Of a stretch of 64,000 nucleotides of DNA, positions 17,361 through 26,333 are shown in pieces. A program made the translations under genes and the position numbers. Every line of letters begins with the position of its first letter. The stretch's first letter is position 1. Source of the stretch: Janthinobacterium sp. TND4EL3 (GTDB lineage: Bacteria > Pseudomonadota > Gammaproteobacteria > Burkholderiales > Burkholderiaceae_D); contig NZ_FTMV01000001.1 of NCBI RefSeq assembly GCF_900156175.1, positions 124,001 through 188,000 of the forward strand, given 5' to 3'. Below the pieces are notes generated by a model. It saw only the letters and a list, made by a program, of their open reading frames with translations. It had not been told where the DNA came from and searched no databases.

Positions 17361-18245
17361 ATGGAAATTTTCGGCGTTCCATTACCAGCAATGATGAGCC
17401 AGCTGCTGCTGGGCCTCGTCAACGGCTCGTTCTATGCCATGTTGTCCCTCGGACTGGCCGTCATCTTCGGCTTGCTCAATGTCATCAACTTCTCGCATGG
17501 CGCCATGTACATGATGGGCGCCTTCCTGGCCTGGATGGGCCTCAGTTATTTCGACATCAATTACTGGGCCATGCTGGTCATCGCTCCGATCCTCGTCGGC
17601 CTGATCGGCATCCTGATCGAAAAGACCATGCTGCGCTGGCTGTATAAACTCGACCACCTGTATGGACTGCTGCTGACGTTCGGCATCACCCTGATCATGG
17701 AAGGCGTGTTCCGTTCCTTCTACGGCGTCTCGGGCCAGCCGTATGCCGTGCCCGAAGCGCTGGCGGGCGCGACGGACCTCGGCTTCATGATCCTGCCGAA
17801 CTACCGTGCCTGGGTGGTGATCGCCTCGCTGTCCGTCTGCCTGGCCACCTGGTTCGTCATCGAAAAAACCAAGTTGGGTGCCTACCTGCGGGCCGGCACG
17901 GAAAACCCGAAACTGGTGGAAGCGTTCGGCATCAACGTGCCGCTGATGGTGACCCTGACCTTCGGCTTCGGCGTGGCGCTGGCCGGCTTCGCCGGCGTGC
18001 TGGCCGCACCGATCATCCAGGTCTCGCCGCTGATGGGCTCGAACCTGATCATCGTCGTCTTCGCCGTGGTGGTGATCGGCGGCATGGGGTCCATCATGGG
18101 CTCCATCCTCACGGGCCTGGGCCTGGGCGTGATCGAGGGCCTGACCCGCGTGTTCTACCCGGAAGGCTCGGCCACCGTGGTCTTCGTGGTGATGGTCATC
18201 GTGCTGCTGCTGCGTCCCGCCGGCCTGTTCGGCAAAGAAAAGTAA
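17361..18245 (+). CDS. LivH-type ABC transporter permease
   Basis: A 294-residue inner-membrane permease of the HAAT importer, with about eight hydrophobic segments. LivH hallmarks are LVNGSFYAMLSLGLAVIFGL at the N-terminus, NVINFSHGAMYMMGAF and the cytoplasmic coupling loop AGTENPKLVEAFGIN. It pairs with the LivM-type protein encoded 31 bases downstream and with the two ATPases upstream. The transported compound is not evident from sequence. Confidence 0.92.
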   Translation: MEIFGVPLPAMMSQLLLGLVNGSFYAMLSLGLAVIFGLLNVINFSHGAMYMMGAFLAWMGLSYFDINYWAMLVIAPILVGLIGILIEKTMLRWLYKLDHLYGLLLTFGITLIMEGVFRSFYGVSGQPYAVPEALAGATDLGFMILPNYRAWVVIASLSVCLATWFVIEKTKLGAYLRAGTENPKLVEAFGINVPLMVTLTFGFGVALAGFAGVLAAPIIQVSPLMGSNLIIVVFAVVVIGGMGSIMGSILTGLGLGVIEGLTRVFYPEGSATVVFVVMVIVLLLRPAGLFGKEK

Positions 18246-18276
18246 TTCTCATCAGTCATGTATTGGAGCTACCACG

Positions 18277-19257
18277 ATGAATAAGAATGTAGGCTACGCC
18301 ATTGCCCTGCTGCTGGCACTGGCCGCCCCGTTTTACGGCTATCCCGTCTTCCTGATGAAGTTGCTGTGCTTCGCCCTGTTTGCCTGCGCCTTTAACTTGT
18401 TGATCGGCTATACGGGCTTGCTGTCGTTCGGCCACGCGGCCTTCTTTGGCGGCGCCGGCTATGTCACCGGCTACGCGCTGCGCACCTGGGGCTGGCCGAC
18501 GGAACTCGGTCTGCTGGCCGGCGTGCTCACCGGGGCGGGGCTGGGTCTGGTCATGGGCGGCCTGGCGATCCGCCGCCAGGGCATCTACTTTACGATGATC
18601 ACCCTGGCGCTGGCGCAGATGGTGTATTTCCTTGCCCTGCGCCTGCCGTTCACGGGCGGCGAAGATGGCTTGCAGGGTGTTCCACGTGGAACCTTGCTGG
18701 GCACGATAGACCTGGGCAACGACACGGTGCTGTATTACGTCGTGCTGGCCATCTTCATTGCCGGCTTCGCCCTGATCGTGCGCACCATCCATTCGCCGTT
18801 CGGACAAGTGCTCAAGGCCATCAAGGAAAACGAACCGCGCGCCATTTCGCTCGGCTACGACGTCAACAAGTACAAGCTGATGGCCATCGTGCTGTCCGCT
18901 TCGCTGGCTGCCCTGGCCGGCGCCACCAAGACGCTGGTGCTGGGCTTTGAGACCTTGACCGACGTGTACTGGGGCATGTCGGGCCTGGTCGTGCTGATGA
19001 CACTGGTGGGCGGCATGGGCACCTTGTCCGGTCCCATCCTCGGCGCCGTGCTGATCATCGCGCTGGAAAACAAGCTGGGCGATGTCGGCACCTACCTGGC
19101 CACGCACACGGGCATCGAATGGTTCGGCACCCTGGGCGAATCGGTGGGCATGGTCACGGGCGTGATCTTCGTCATCTGCGTGCTGCTGTTCCGGCGCGGC
19201 ATCGTCGGCGAAGCCATCGCGCGCTTCGGCGCCAGGCCAGCCAAGGCCGCGGTCTGA
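18277..19257 (+). CDS. LivM-type ABC transporter permease
   Basis: A 326-residue inner-membrane permease. LivM-like segments include LLIGYTGLLSFGHAAFFGGA, the IRRQGIYFTMITLALAQM helix and the coupling loop AIKENEPRAISLGYDVNKYK. It closes the five-gene importer and is followed by a strong terminator at 19268. An internal parS-type ParB-binding site (18678-18693) is written into the codons of the Val-Pro-Arg-Gly-Thr segment. Confidence 0.92.
   Translation: MNKNVGYAIALLLALAAPFYGYPVFLMKLLCFALFACAFNLLIGYTGLLSFGHAAFFGGAGYVTGYALRTWGWPTELGLLAGVLTGAGLGLVMGGLAIRRQGIYFTMITLALAQMVYFLALRLPFTGGEDGLQGVPRGTLLGTIDLGNDTVLYYVVLAIFIAGFALIVRTIHSPFGQVLKAIKENEPRAISLGYDVNKYKLMAIVLSASLAALAGATKTLVLGFETLTDVYWGMSGLVVLMTLVGGMGTLSGPILGAVLIIALENKLGDVGTYLATHTGIEWFGTLGESVGMVTGVIFVICVLLFRRGIVGEAIARFGARPAKAAV
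18678..18693. promoter_or_regulatory. parS: parS site 1 (inside the LivM-type gene)
   Basis: TGTTCCACGTGGAACC differs from a perfect TGTTNCACGTGNAACA only at the last base. The chromosomal ParB consensus is well known, and parAB lie 8 kb downstream. Confidence 0.85.
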
Positions 19258-19267
19258 TTTTCAAGCA

Positions 19268-19294
19268 ACGCCGGACAGATCGTCCGGCGTTTTT
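19268..19294 (+). terminator. Rho-independent terminator after the ABC importer
   Basis: ACGCCGGAC (19268-19276) pairs with GTCCGGCGT (19282-19290) around loop AGATC, followed by a T-run to 19294. Confidence 0.9.
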
Positions 19295-19333
19295 CATTGT
19301 GCGTCCACTGGGACTTCATCGGAGAGAACCACC

Positions 19334-21391
19334 ATGCAAACGACGAGTACGCGCGCGGCCATCGGCCTGTGCACGCTGCTGCTGGCAGCCTGCGGCAGCA
19401 ACCATGCACCCGAAGAGCTGAACCAGATGCCCGGCTACCTGGGGACGATTGCCCGCGCCGACTACGATGGCAAGACAAACGATCTGCTGACGGCCGGCCT
19501 GGGCAAGTCGGGGCTGGCGGGTGCCACGCCCGCGTATGCGAATGCCGAACAGCCGACGCCGGTGGAACTGCGCCGCAATGCGATTTATGCCAACTACCGC
19601 GCCGTGCTCGACATCGCCGCCAACAGCGGCTACGGCACCCTGTACGGACCGAACGTCGATGCCAACGGTAGCATCGGCACGGGCGAGGGCCTGGTCGCGG
19701 GCAGCGAATACATTGCCTATGCCGACGATGGCACGGGCAAGAAGAACGTCACCCTGATGGTGCAGGTGCCGGCCAGCTTCGACCCGGACCGCGCCTGCAT
19801 CGTCACGGGCACGTCCAGCGGTTCGCGCGGCATCTACGGCGCCATCGGCAGCTCGGGCGAATGGGGCCTGAAGAAGGGCTGCGCCGTCGCGTATGCGGAC
19901 AAGGGTTCTGGCACGGGCCTGTATGTGTTCGAGGATGACAGCGTCAACCTGCAGAACGGCGTGCGCGCGGGCAGGGTGGCTGCCGGCAAGAACGCGCTCT
20001 TCGCGCCGGACTTGAGCGACGCCGACCGGCTGGCCTGGGCCGGCGCCTATCCGAACCGCATCGCCTTCAAGCATGCGCACTCGCAGCAGAACCCGGAAAA
20101 GGACTGGGGCAAGGTGACACTGCAGGCGGTCGAGATGGCGTTTTACGTGTTGAACGAGCGCTACGGCGTGCTGGCCCGCGACGGCAGTTCGCGCATCGTG
20201 CGCCTGACGCCGAAGAACACGATCACGATCGCGTCGAGCATTTCCAACGGCGCCGGCTCGGCCCTGCTGGCGGCGGAGCAGGATACGAAGGGCTTGATCA
20301 GCGGCGTGGCGGCCAGCGAGCCGCAGGTGCAACCGCAGCCTTCCACGGCCTACAGCGTGCGCCAGGGCGGGGTAGTGATGGCCAATCCCGGCCGTGCCCT
20401 GTTCGACTACGCCACCTACGCGGCCCTGTACCAGCCCTGCATCGCTTCCGTGGCCGGCAATGCGGGACGCTGCACGGCGCTGGTGGCCAAAGGCTTGTTA
20501 AACGGTGCCGACCTGGCGGCGCAGCAGGCGGATGCAAAACTGCGCTTGCAGGCGTATGGCTGGCTGCCGGACTCCGATCCCCTGCAGGCGGCGCATGCGG
20601 GCACGAACATTCTGGTGGCCGTCACGTATGCGTATGCCTACGGGAAATTTTCCGTGACGGATAAAGTATGCGGTTTCACGTTTGCGCAGACGGATGGCGG
20701 CGGCAACCCGATCGCGTTCACGTCGGCGCAAAAGGCGGCCAGCTTTGCCACCCAGAGCGGCATCGTCGGCAATGTCGTATATGAAAACAGCGTGGGCGGC
20801 GCCAGGGTGTACACGGCCGGCGTGTCGCCATCGACGAGCTTGGCGGATCAGTCGCTCGATGGCTTCCTGTGCTTGCGCAGCCTGGCGACGGGACGCGACG
20901 CCGTCAGCGGCGCCAACCTGGACGGCACTCTGGCCGCGCAAAGCGTGCGCGTGCGCGCCGGCATGGCCGAGGTCGTTGCCAGCGGAAAATTGAATGGCAA
21001 GCCGGCCATCATCGTGCACGGCCGCAGCGATACCTTGATTCCCGTCAATCACGCGTCGCGCGCCTATCTAGGCTTGAACGCCGCGGTGGAGGGGGCAAAT
21101 AGCAAGCTGCGCTATATTGAGGTGACGCATGCCAACCACTTCGATTCCTTCAGCAGCGCCTTGCCGTCCTTGATCGTGCCCTTGCACGTTTACCTGAACC
21201 GCGCGCTCGATGCCATGTATGCGCACTTGAATGCCCAGCAAGCCTTGCCGCCGTCGCAGGTGGTGCGCACGGTGACGCGGGCCGATGCGTCGACCTTGAT
21301 CACCAATGTGAATGTGCCGGCGATAGCGGCAACGCCGGCAGCTGGCAATGCGATCAGCGTGACGGGCAGCGCGGTCGATGTGCCCAACTGA
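19334..21391 (+). CDS. D-(-)-3-hydroxybutyrate oligomer hydrolase, lipoprotein
   Basis: A 685-residue exported enzyme of the 3HB-oligomer hydrolase family, which splits soluble oligomers released from polyhydroxybutyrate. The lipobox LLLAAC places the lipid-modified Cys near residue 20, so it is probably membrane-anchored. Family features are the LRRNAIYANYRAVLDIAANS stretch, GYGTLYGPNV, and a GTSSG nucleophile elbow (G-x-S-x-G) near residue 160. The C-terminal part contains AIIVHGRSDTLIPVNHASRA and a HANHFDSF His region, completing an alpha/beta-hydrolase triad. It may work with the upstream importer on short hydroxy acids; this is inference from position. Confidence 0.85.
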   Translation: MQTTSTRAAIGLCTLLLAACGSNHAPEELNQMPGYLGTIARADYDGKTNDLLTAGLGKSGLAGATPAYANAEQPTPVELRRNAIYANYRAVLDIAANSGYGTLYGPNVDANGSIGTGEGLVAGSEYIAYADDGTGKKNVTLMVQVPASFDPDRACIVTGTSSGSRGIYGAIGSSGEWGLKKGCAVAYADKGSGTGLYVFEDDSVNLQNGVRAGRVAAGKNALFAPDLSDADRLAWAGAYPNRIAFKHAHSQQNPEKDWGKVTLQAVEMAFYVLNERYGVLARDGSSRIVRLTPKNTITIASSISNGAGSALLAAEQDTKGLISGVAASEPQVQPQPSTAYSVRQGGVVMANPGRALFDYATYAALYQPCIASVAGNAGRCTALVAKGLLNGADLAAQQADAKLRLQAYGWLPDSDPLQAAHAGTNILVAVTYAYAYGKFSVTDKVCGFTFAQTDGGGNPIAFTSAQKAASFATQSGIVGNVVYENSVGGARVYTAGVSPSTSLADQSLDGFLCLRSLATGRDAVSGANLDGTLAAQSVRVRAGMAEVVASGKLNGKPAIIVHGRSDTLIPVNHASRAYLGLNAAVEGANSKLRYIEVTHANHFDSFSSALPSLIVPLHVYLNRALDAMYAHLNAQQALPPSQVVRTVTRADASTLITNVNVPAIAATPAAGNAISVTGSAVDVPN

Positions 21392-21394
21392 GTG

Positions 21395-22552
21395 TCAGAG
21401 CGCGGCCGCGTAGATGGCCCGCGCATCCGCGCGCGTGACAGGCCGGGGATTGTTGCCCAGCAAGCGCGTCTGCAGCATGGCTTCGTCGGCCAGTCGGTCC
21501 AGGTCGCTGGCCGCGATGCCCACCTCGCGCAGGGTGCGCGCGATGCCGGTGGCTGCGGCGATATCCTGCATGACGTCGATCAGCGCCTGTGCCCGCGCTT
21601 CCTCGCTGCCCGTCATGCCGGGACGGAGCAGGGTGGCGAGCTGCGCATACAGGGGCGCCGCATGGGACAAATTAAAGCGCAGTACGTGCGGTAGCACCAG
21701 CGCATTCGACAGGCCATGCGGCACGTGGAACAGGCCGCCGATGGGATAGGCGAGCGCATGCACGGCCGCGACGGGCGCATTGGAAAACGCCTGGCCGGCC
21801 AGCATGGCGCCCAGCAGCATGGCTTGGCGCGCCGGCAAGTTGGCTCCATCGCTGCACGCCGTGACGATATTCGGGTGCAGCAGCGACAGCGCCTGGCGTG
21901 CCAGCATGTCGGACAGGGGATTTTTCAGCAGCCGGCTGGTGTAGGCTTCGATTGCATGCACCATGGCATCGATGCCCGTGGCGGCTGTGATCGCGGGCGG
22001 CAAGCCCAGGGTCAGGCTGGCGTCGAGGATGGCCAGGTCCGCATACAGCTGCGGCGCGACCACGCCCATCTTGGTGGTGGCGCCCGTGGTGACGATGGCG
22101 ATGTTGGTGACTTCCGAACCCGTGCCCGCCGTGGTCGGCAATTGCACCAGGGGCAGTCGCCGGCCATGGACATTGCCGATGCCATACAGTTGACCCAGCT
22201 CCTGGTGGCCGGGCGCAAGGATGGCGATCAACTTGGCGACGTCGAGCGAACTGCCGCCGCCGAGGCCGATAATCAGTTCCACGTGAAACATCTGGGCCTG
22301 GGCCACGCCGGCCAGCACGACGGCTTCAGAGGGATCGGCTTGGACGTCGGAAAATACGTGGACGTCGATGCCTGCCACCCGCAGGCTGTGCAGGGGAGCG
22401 TCGGCCAGGCCCGTGCGCAGGAAGCCCGCGTCGGTGACGAGCAGGGCGCGGCGCACCGAGGGAAAGTGATGGGCGATGTGCGCGCCCAGTTGGGCGGCAG
22501 CGCCCGGTTCAACGATCAGATGCGGCACGGTGCGGAACTGGAAGGCGGGCAT
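21395..22552 (-). CDS. Iron-containing (group III) alcohol dehydrogenase
   Basis: A 385-residue NAD(P)-dependent alcohol dehydrogenase of the Fe-ADH family. The cofactor loop reads GLGGGSSLDVAKLIAILA. The metal-binding His residues lie in GIDAMVHAIEAYTS and in VHALAYPIGGLFHVPHGLSN. An AGGAG box lies 7 bases before ATG 22552. The gene is convergent with the oligomer hydrolase, their stops only 3 bases apart. The substrate is unknown; a hydroxy-acid role with the upstream genes is possible. A parS-like site is embedded in the codons for MFHVEL. Confidence 0.9.
   Translation of the reverse strand: MPAFQFRTVPHLIVEPGAAAQLGAHIAHHFPSVRRALLVTDAGFLRTGLADAPLHSLRVAGIDVHVFSDVQADPSEAVVLAGVAQAQMFHVELIIGLGGGSSLDVAKLIAILAPGHQELGQLYGIGNVHGRRLPLVQLPTTAGTGSEVTNIAIVTTGATTKMGVVAPQLYADLAILDASLTLGLPPAITAATGIDAMVHAIEAYTSRLLKNPLSDMLARQALSLLHPNIVTACSDGANLPARQAMLLGAMLAGQAFSNAPVAAVHALAYPIGGLFHVPHGLSNALVLPHVLRFNLSHAAPLYAQLATLLRPGMTGSEEARAQALIDVMQDIAAATGIARTLREVGIAASDLDRLADEAMLQTRLLGNNPRPVTRADARAIYAAAL
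22275..22290. promoter_or_regulatory. parS: parS site 2 (inside the Fe-ADH gene)
   Basis: AGTTCCACGTGAAACA matches the TGTTNCACGTGNAACA consensus except for the first base. Confidence 0.75.
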
Positions 22553-22608
22553 GCATACTCCTGAAGATGGACATGCGCCAAGCTTACTCCGCTTTCCCGC
22601 TCCGCGCC

Positions 22609-22624
22609 TGTTTCACGTGGAACC
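22609..22624. promoter_or_regulatory. parS: parS site 3 (intergenic)
   Basis: TGTTTCACGTGGAACC matches the consensus except for the last base. It lies between the Fe-ADH and nuoA-like genes. Confidence 0.85.
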
Positions 22625-22635
22625 AGATGCGGGGG

Positions 22636-22995
22636 CTACTCCCACTCCAGCGCGCCACGTTTCCACTCATACACCAGGCCGATGGTCAGTATCGCCAGAA
22701 AACCCATGACGGCCCAGAAGCCGACCAGGCCCAGTGCGTTGACGTTGGCCGCCCACGGCATCAGGAAGATCACCTCGATATCGAACAGGATGAAGAGGAT
22801 GGCGACCAGGTAGAAGCGGATGTCGAACTTCATGCGTGCGTCGCCGAACGCCTCGAAGCCGCATTCATACGGGGACAGTTTGTGCGGATCGGGCTTGTGC
22901 GGAGCGAGTACGCGTCCCAGCAGCATGGGCACGATGCCGACCAGGATGCCGATCAGAATGAACAGCAGCACGGGAAAATAGTTTTCGAGGAGCAT
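22636..22995 (-). CDS. nuoA: Orphan NADH-quinone oxidoreductase subunit A (NuoA-like)
   Basis: A 119-residue, three-helix membrane protein with the NuoA signatures [20 protein letters not shown] and [20 protein letters not shown]; the Cys and acidic residues of the loop are present. No other complex I gene is nearby. It follows the guanidinium-exporter gene by 11 bases, in the same direction and under the same riboswitch. It is therefore a second, isolated nuoA copy or a repurposed paralogue. ATG 22995 with a nearby GAGAGGAA box is the start; the longer open frame to 23283 only overlaps the exporter gene. Confidence 0.9.
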   Translation of the reverse strand: MLLENYFPVLLFILIGILVGIVPMLLGRVLAPHKPDPHKLSPYECGFEAFGDARMKFDIRFYLVAILFILFDIEVIFLMPWAANVNALGLVGFWAVMGFLAILTIGLVYEWKRGALEWE

Positions 22996-23006
22996 GGGGA
23001 TTCCTC

Positions 23007-23327
23007 TCAGTGGCTCGATGATAGTTTCATCAGCACGATGCCGCACACGATGAGGACGGCGGCGCACACGCGCATGGCGTTGACTTGTTCGCCCAGAAAG
23101 ACGATGCCGACGACGAAGGCGCCGACGGCGCCGATGCCCGTCCAGATGGTGTAGGCCGTACCCAGGGGCAGGGTGCGCATGGCCAGCGACAGCAAGCCGA
23201 AGCTGGCGATCATCATGACGATGGTGACAATGGAAGGGGTGAGTCTGGTGAAACCCGCGGAGAGTTTCATCGAGTATGCCCACACGACTTCAAGCATGCC
23301 GGCAATCATTAACAGTATCCAGGCCAT
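23007..23327 (-). CDS. gdx: SMR-family guanidinium exporter Gdx (SugE)
   Basis: A 106-residue, four-helix small multidrug resistance transporter that exchanges guanidinium for protons as an antiparallel dimer. The SugE/Gdx subtype is shown by [20 protein letters not shown], with the essential Glu in helix 1, and by [26 protein letters not shown] lies 6 bases before ATG 23327, and a guanidine-II riboswitch lies directly upstream. That makes guanidinium export, rather than general quaternary-ammonium resistance, the likely job. The nuoA-like gene follows in the same transcript. Confidence 0.93.
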   Translation of the reverse strand: MAWILLMIAGMLEVVWAYSMKLSAGFTRLTPSIVTIVMMIASFGLLSLAMRTLPLGTAYTIWTGIGAVGAFVVGIVFLGEQVNAMRVCAAVLIVCGIVLMKLSSSH

Positions 23328-23346
23328 GGCGGCTCCTTATACAGAG

Positions 23347-23390
23347 CGGGCCGTCCCGGTGTGTTCCCATGATGGGGGAGGCCGTCCTCC
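23347..23390 (-). promoter_or_regulatory. Guanidine-II (mini-ykkC) riboswitch
   Basis: On the minus strand two small hairpins with identical ACGG tetraloops occur: GGAGG-ACGG-CCTCC (23390-23377) and CGGG-ACGG-CCCG (23358-23347). Paired hairpins with ACGR loops define the mini-ykkC motif, in which guanidinium brings the two loops together and frees the ribosome-binding site. The second hairpin ends 19 bases before the start codon of gdx, with the AAGGAG box in between. Confidence 0.88.
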
Positions 23391-23495
23391 TGGATGATCG
23401 TCCCGCTGGCCGCTGGCGTGACCACGGTAGCGGACGATGCGGCAATTGTAGCAAACATTTCACGGTACCGCAGCCGTCTGCCTGGCCATGCTGCG

Positions 23496-23511
23496 TGTTC
23501 CACGTGAAACA
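23496..23511. promoter_or_regulatory. parS: parS site 4 (upstream of mnmG)
   Basis: TGTTCCACGTGAAACA is a complete match to TGTTNCACGTGNAACA. It lies 149 bases before the mnmG start. Confidence 0.92.
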
Positions 23512-23644
23512 GAAACAGCCGTTGACTCGCCCTTGCTGAGTAAAAATTAAGCAAAAATTGGCCCGTGGAAGGTTACGCTCGCAAAAAGACTCTATAATCG
23601 GAGCTCTCTTCCCGCATTTTTACTTGCACTGTTACCTATTTATC

Positions 23645-25582
23645 ATGTTATTTCCTACAGAATTCGACGTCATCGTTGTCGGTGGTGGTCACGCCGGTAC
23701 CGAGGCGGCCCTCGCTTCCGCCCGCATGGGGCAGAAGACGCTATTGCTCACGCATAATATTGAGACACTGGGCCAGATGTCGTGCAACCCCTCCATCGGT
23801 GGCATCGGCAAGGGCCACCTGGTCAAGGAGGTCGATGCCATGGGCGGCGCGATGGCGATTGCCACCGACGAGTCCGGCATCCAGTTCCGCATCCTGAACT
23901 CCTCGAAAGGCCCGGCGGTGCGCGCCACGCGCGCCCAGGCCGACCGTATTCTTTACAAGGCCGCCATCCGTACGCGCCTGGAAAACCAGCCTAACCTGTG
24001 GCTGTTCCAGCAGGCGGTCGATGATTTGATCGTCGAAGGCGACCGGGTCGTCGGCGCCGTGACGCAGATCGGTTTGAAGTTCCTGTCGCGCGCCGTGGTG
24101 CTGACGGCCGGCACTTTCCTCGACGGCAAGATCCACGTGGGCCTGAATAACTATTCGGCTGGCCGCGCCGGCGACCCGCCCGCCATCTCGCTGTCGGCCC
24201 GCCTGAAAGAGCTGAAACTGCCGCAGGGCCGTTTGAAAACGGGCACGCCGCCGCGCATCGATGGCCGCACGATCGACTTTTCCGTGATGCAAGAACAGCC
24301 GGGCGACCTCGATCCCGTGCCGGTCTTTTCCGTCATGGGCAACACGGCCATGCACCCGCGCCAGGTGCCGTGCTGGGTCACGCACACGAATAGCCAGACG
24401 CACGACATCATCCGCGCCGGCCTGGACCGCAGCCCCATGTACACGGGCGTGATCGAGGGTGTCGGCCCCCGCTATTGCCCGTCGATCGAAGACAAGATCC
24501 ACCGCTTCTCGGGCAAGGAATCGCACCAGATCTTCCTCGAACCGGAAGGCTTGACGACGCATGAGTTCTATCCGAACGGCATCTCCACGAGCCTGCCGTT
24601 CGACGTGCAGATCGCCCTGGTGCAGTCGATGAAGGGCATGGAAAACGCCCACATCCTGCGCCCCGGCTACGCCATCGAATACGATTATTTCGACCCGCGC
24701 GGCTTGAAGGCTTCGCTGGAAACGAAGGCCGTGGCCGGCCTGTTCTTCGCCGGCCAGATCAACGGCACCACCGGCTACGAGGAAGCGGCCGCGCAAGGCA
24801 TGCTGGCGGGCCTGAATGCGGCCTTGTTGACGCAGGACAAGGAAGCCTGGGTACCGGGCCGCTCCGAGGCCTATCTGGGCGTGCTGGTCGACGATCTGAT
24901 CACCCAGGGCGTGCAGGAGCCGTACCGCATGTTCACCAGCCGCGCCGAGTACCGTTTGAGCTTGCGCGAAGACAATGCCGACATGCGCCTGACGGAAATC
25001 GGCCGCGCCTTGGGCTGCGTGGGCGACGCCCAGTGGCAGGCGTTCGAAACCAAGCGCGAAGCAGTGGCGCGCGAACTAGAGCGCCTGCGTTCCACGTGGG
25101 TCAATCCGCGCATCCTGGCGGCAGCCGAATCGGAACGCATCGTCGGCCAGGCCCTCGAGCGCGAGTACTCGCTGGCGGACCTGCTGCGCCGTCCGAACGT
25201 GGCCTACGACACCCTGATGAGCATGACGGGCATCGAAGGCCAGGCCCTGGCCGGCCCCGGCGTGGAAGACCCGGCCGTACGCGAGCAGGTGGAAATCCAG
25301 CTCAAATATGCGGGCTACATCGAGCGCCAGAGCAAGGAAATCGAGCGCCACGAACACTATGAAAACCTGGCCCTGCCGGCCGGTTTCAACTACCTGGATA
25401 TCGGTGCGCTGTCGGTCGAAGTGCGGCAAAAACTCGACAAGCAGCGCCCGGAAACCCTGGGCCAGGCATCGCGCATTTCCGGCGTGACGCCGGCGGCGAT
25501 TTCGCTGCTGCTGGTCCACCTGAAAAAGCGCGGCTTTGGCGCCGCGCAGATCACCACTTTAAAGGACGAGGTTGTTGAATGA
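23645..25582 (+). CDS. mnmG: tRNA uridine-5-carboxymethylaminomethyl modification enzyme MnmG (GidA)
   Basis: With MnmE, installs the cmnm5 group on U34 of several tRNAs, using FAD and a folate one-carbon donor. The Rossmann start is [20 protein letters not shown], followed by [20 protein letters not shown] and [19 protein letters not shown], all diagnostic. The C-terminal region contains [17 protein letters not shown]. Length is 645 residues, as usual for MnmG. ATG 23645 is chosen over the longer frame because the family begins a few residues before the Rossmann motif. It overlaps rsmG by 4 bases. Confidence 0.97.
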   Translation: MLFPTEFDVIVVGGGHAGTEAALASARMGQKTLLLTHNIETLGQMSCNPSIGGIGKGHLVKEVDAMGGAMAIATDESGIQFRILNSSKGPAVRATRAQADRILYKAAIRTRLENQPNLWLFQQAVDDLIVEGDRVVGAVTQIGLKFLSRAVVLTAGTFLDGKIHVGLNNYSAGRAGDPPAISLSARLKELKLPQGRLKTGTPPRIDGRTIDFSVMQEQPGDLDPVPVFSVMGNTAMHPRQVPCWVTHTNSQTHDIIRAGLDRSPMYTGVIEGVGPRYCPSIEDKIHRFSGKESHQIFLEPEGLTTHEFYPNGISTSLPFDVQIALVQSMKGMENAHILRPGYAIEYDYFDPRGLKASLETKAVAGLFFAGQINGTTGYEEAAAQGMLAGLNAALLTQDKEAWVPGRSEAYLGVLVDDLITQGVQEPYRMFTSRAEYRLSLREDNADMRLTEIGRALGCVGDAQWQAFETKREAVARELERLRSTWVNPRILAAAESERIVGQALEREYSLADLLRRPNVAYDTLMSMTGIEGQALAGPGVEDPAVREQVEIQLKYAGYIERQSKEIERHEHYENLALPAGFNYLDIGALSVEVRQKLDKQRPETLGQASRISGVTPAAISLLLVHLKKRGFGAAQITTLKDEVVE

Positions 25583-26223
25583 AGCAGTTTGACCGGGCCG
25601 CATTGGCCCAGATTTTGAATGAAGGCATTGCCGCGCTGGGACTGGACCTGAGCGCGGATCAGACGGAAAAACTGCTCGATTACCTGGCCTTGCTGGCCAA
25701 ATGGAACAGCGTGTACAACCTGACGTCGGTGCGCGATCCGCTGCAGATGCTGACCCTGCACGTGCTCGATTCGCTGGCGGCCGTACCGGCCTTCGCGGAT
25801 GCCAAAAACGTGCTCGACGTGGGTGCCGGCGGCGGCTTGCCGGGCATGGTCCTGGCCATCGCGCGGCCCGACGTGAAGGTGTCGATGATCGACACCGTGC
25901 ACAAGAAGACGGCATTTTTGACGCAGGTGAAGGCGGAACTGGGCCTGGCCAACGTCACCGTGTACACGAAACGGGTGGAACAGCTGGAAGTGGCGCAGAA
26001 ATTCGATGTGATCACCTCGCGCGCCTTTGCCGACCTGTCCGACTTCGTCAACTGGTCGCACCACGTGCTGGCCGAGGGCGGGCAATTCATCGCCTTGAAA
26101 GGGGTGGCACCACCGGACGAGAGAGAGAGACTGCCGGCAGACTGGCAAGTGACGCAATTACGGCCTATCCAGGTGCCAGGGCTAAATGCAGAGCGTCATC
26201 TGGTCTTTATAGCAAGAATTTAA
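25579..26223 (+). CDS. rsmG: 16S rRNA (guanine(527)-N(7))-methyltransferase RsmG (GidB)
   Basis: Methylates N7 of G527 of 16S rRNA with S-adenosylmethionine; its loss gives low-level streptomycin resistance in other bacteria. The protein has 214 residues with [16 protein letters not shown], the SAM loop [20 protein letters not shown] and the [14 protein letters not shown] segment. ATG 25579 overlaps the mnmG stop (ATGA), so the two are translationally coupled. A striking 9-bp repeat array lies between its stop and parA. Confidence 0.97.
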   Translation: MKQFDRAALAQILNEGIAALGLDLSADQTEKLLDYLALLAKWNSVYNLTSVRDPLQMLTLHVLDSLAAVPAFADAKNVLDVGAGGGLPGMVLAIARPDVKVSMIDTVHKKTAFLTQVKAELGLANVTVYTKRVEQLEVAQKFDVITSRAFADLSDFVNWSHHVLAEGGQFIALKGVAPPDERERLPADWQVTQLRPIQVPGLNAERHLVFIARI

Positions 26224-26234
26224 AGACTGAAGAA

Positions 26235-26333
26235 ATAAACGGTATAAATCATATAAATAGTTTATACGGTATAAATAATATAAACCGTATAAACGATTTA
26301 TATCGTATAAATGAAATAAATAGTATAAATCGT
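26235..26333 (+). repeat. Eleven-unit 9-bp tandem repeat between rsmG and parA
   Basis: Eleven consecutive 9-mers of the form ATAAAYNNT or TTATAYNGT run without a gap, for example ATAAACGGT, ATAAATCAT, ATAAATAGT and TTATACGGT. Unit copies 4 and 8 are inverted variants, so the array can fold on itself. It is very AT-rich compared with both flanking genes. The unit length of three codons keeps accidental frames open through it, but no start or family supports a protein. It begins 12 bases after rsmG and ends 58 bases before parA. Confidence 0.9.

Noticed and set aside
22636..23283. 215-residue form of the NuoA-like gene
   Set aside because: The extension overlaps gdx out of frame; the conserved protein begins at 22995 with its own start and ribosome-binding site.
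25088..25103. Fifth parS-like site CGTTCCACGTGGGTCA inside mnmG
   Set aside because: Three mismatches to the consensus. Similar weak matches at 13312-13327 and 39279-39294 were also left out.
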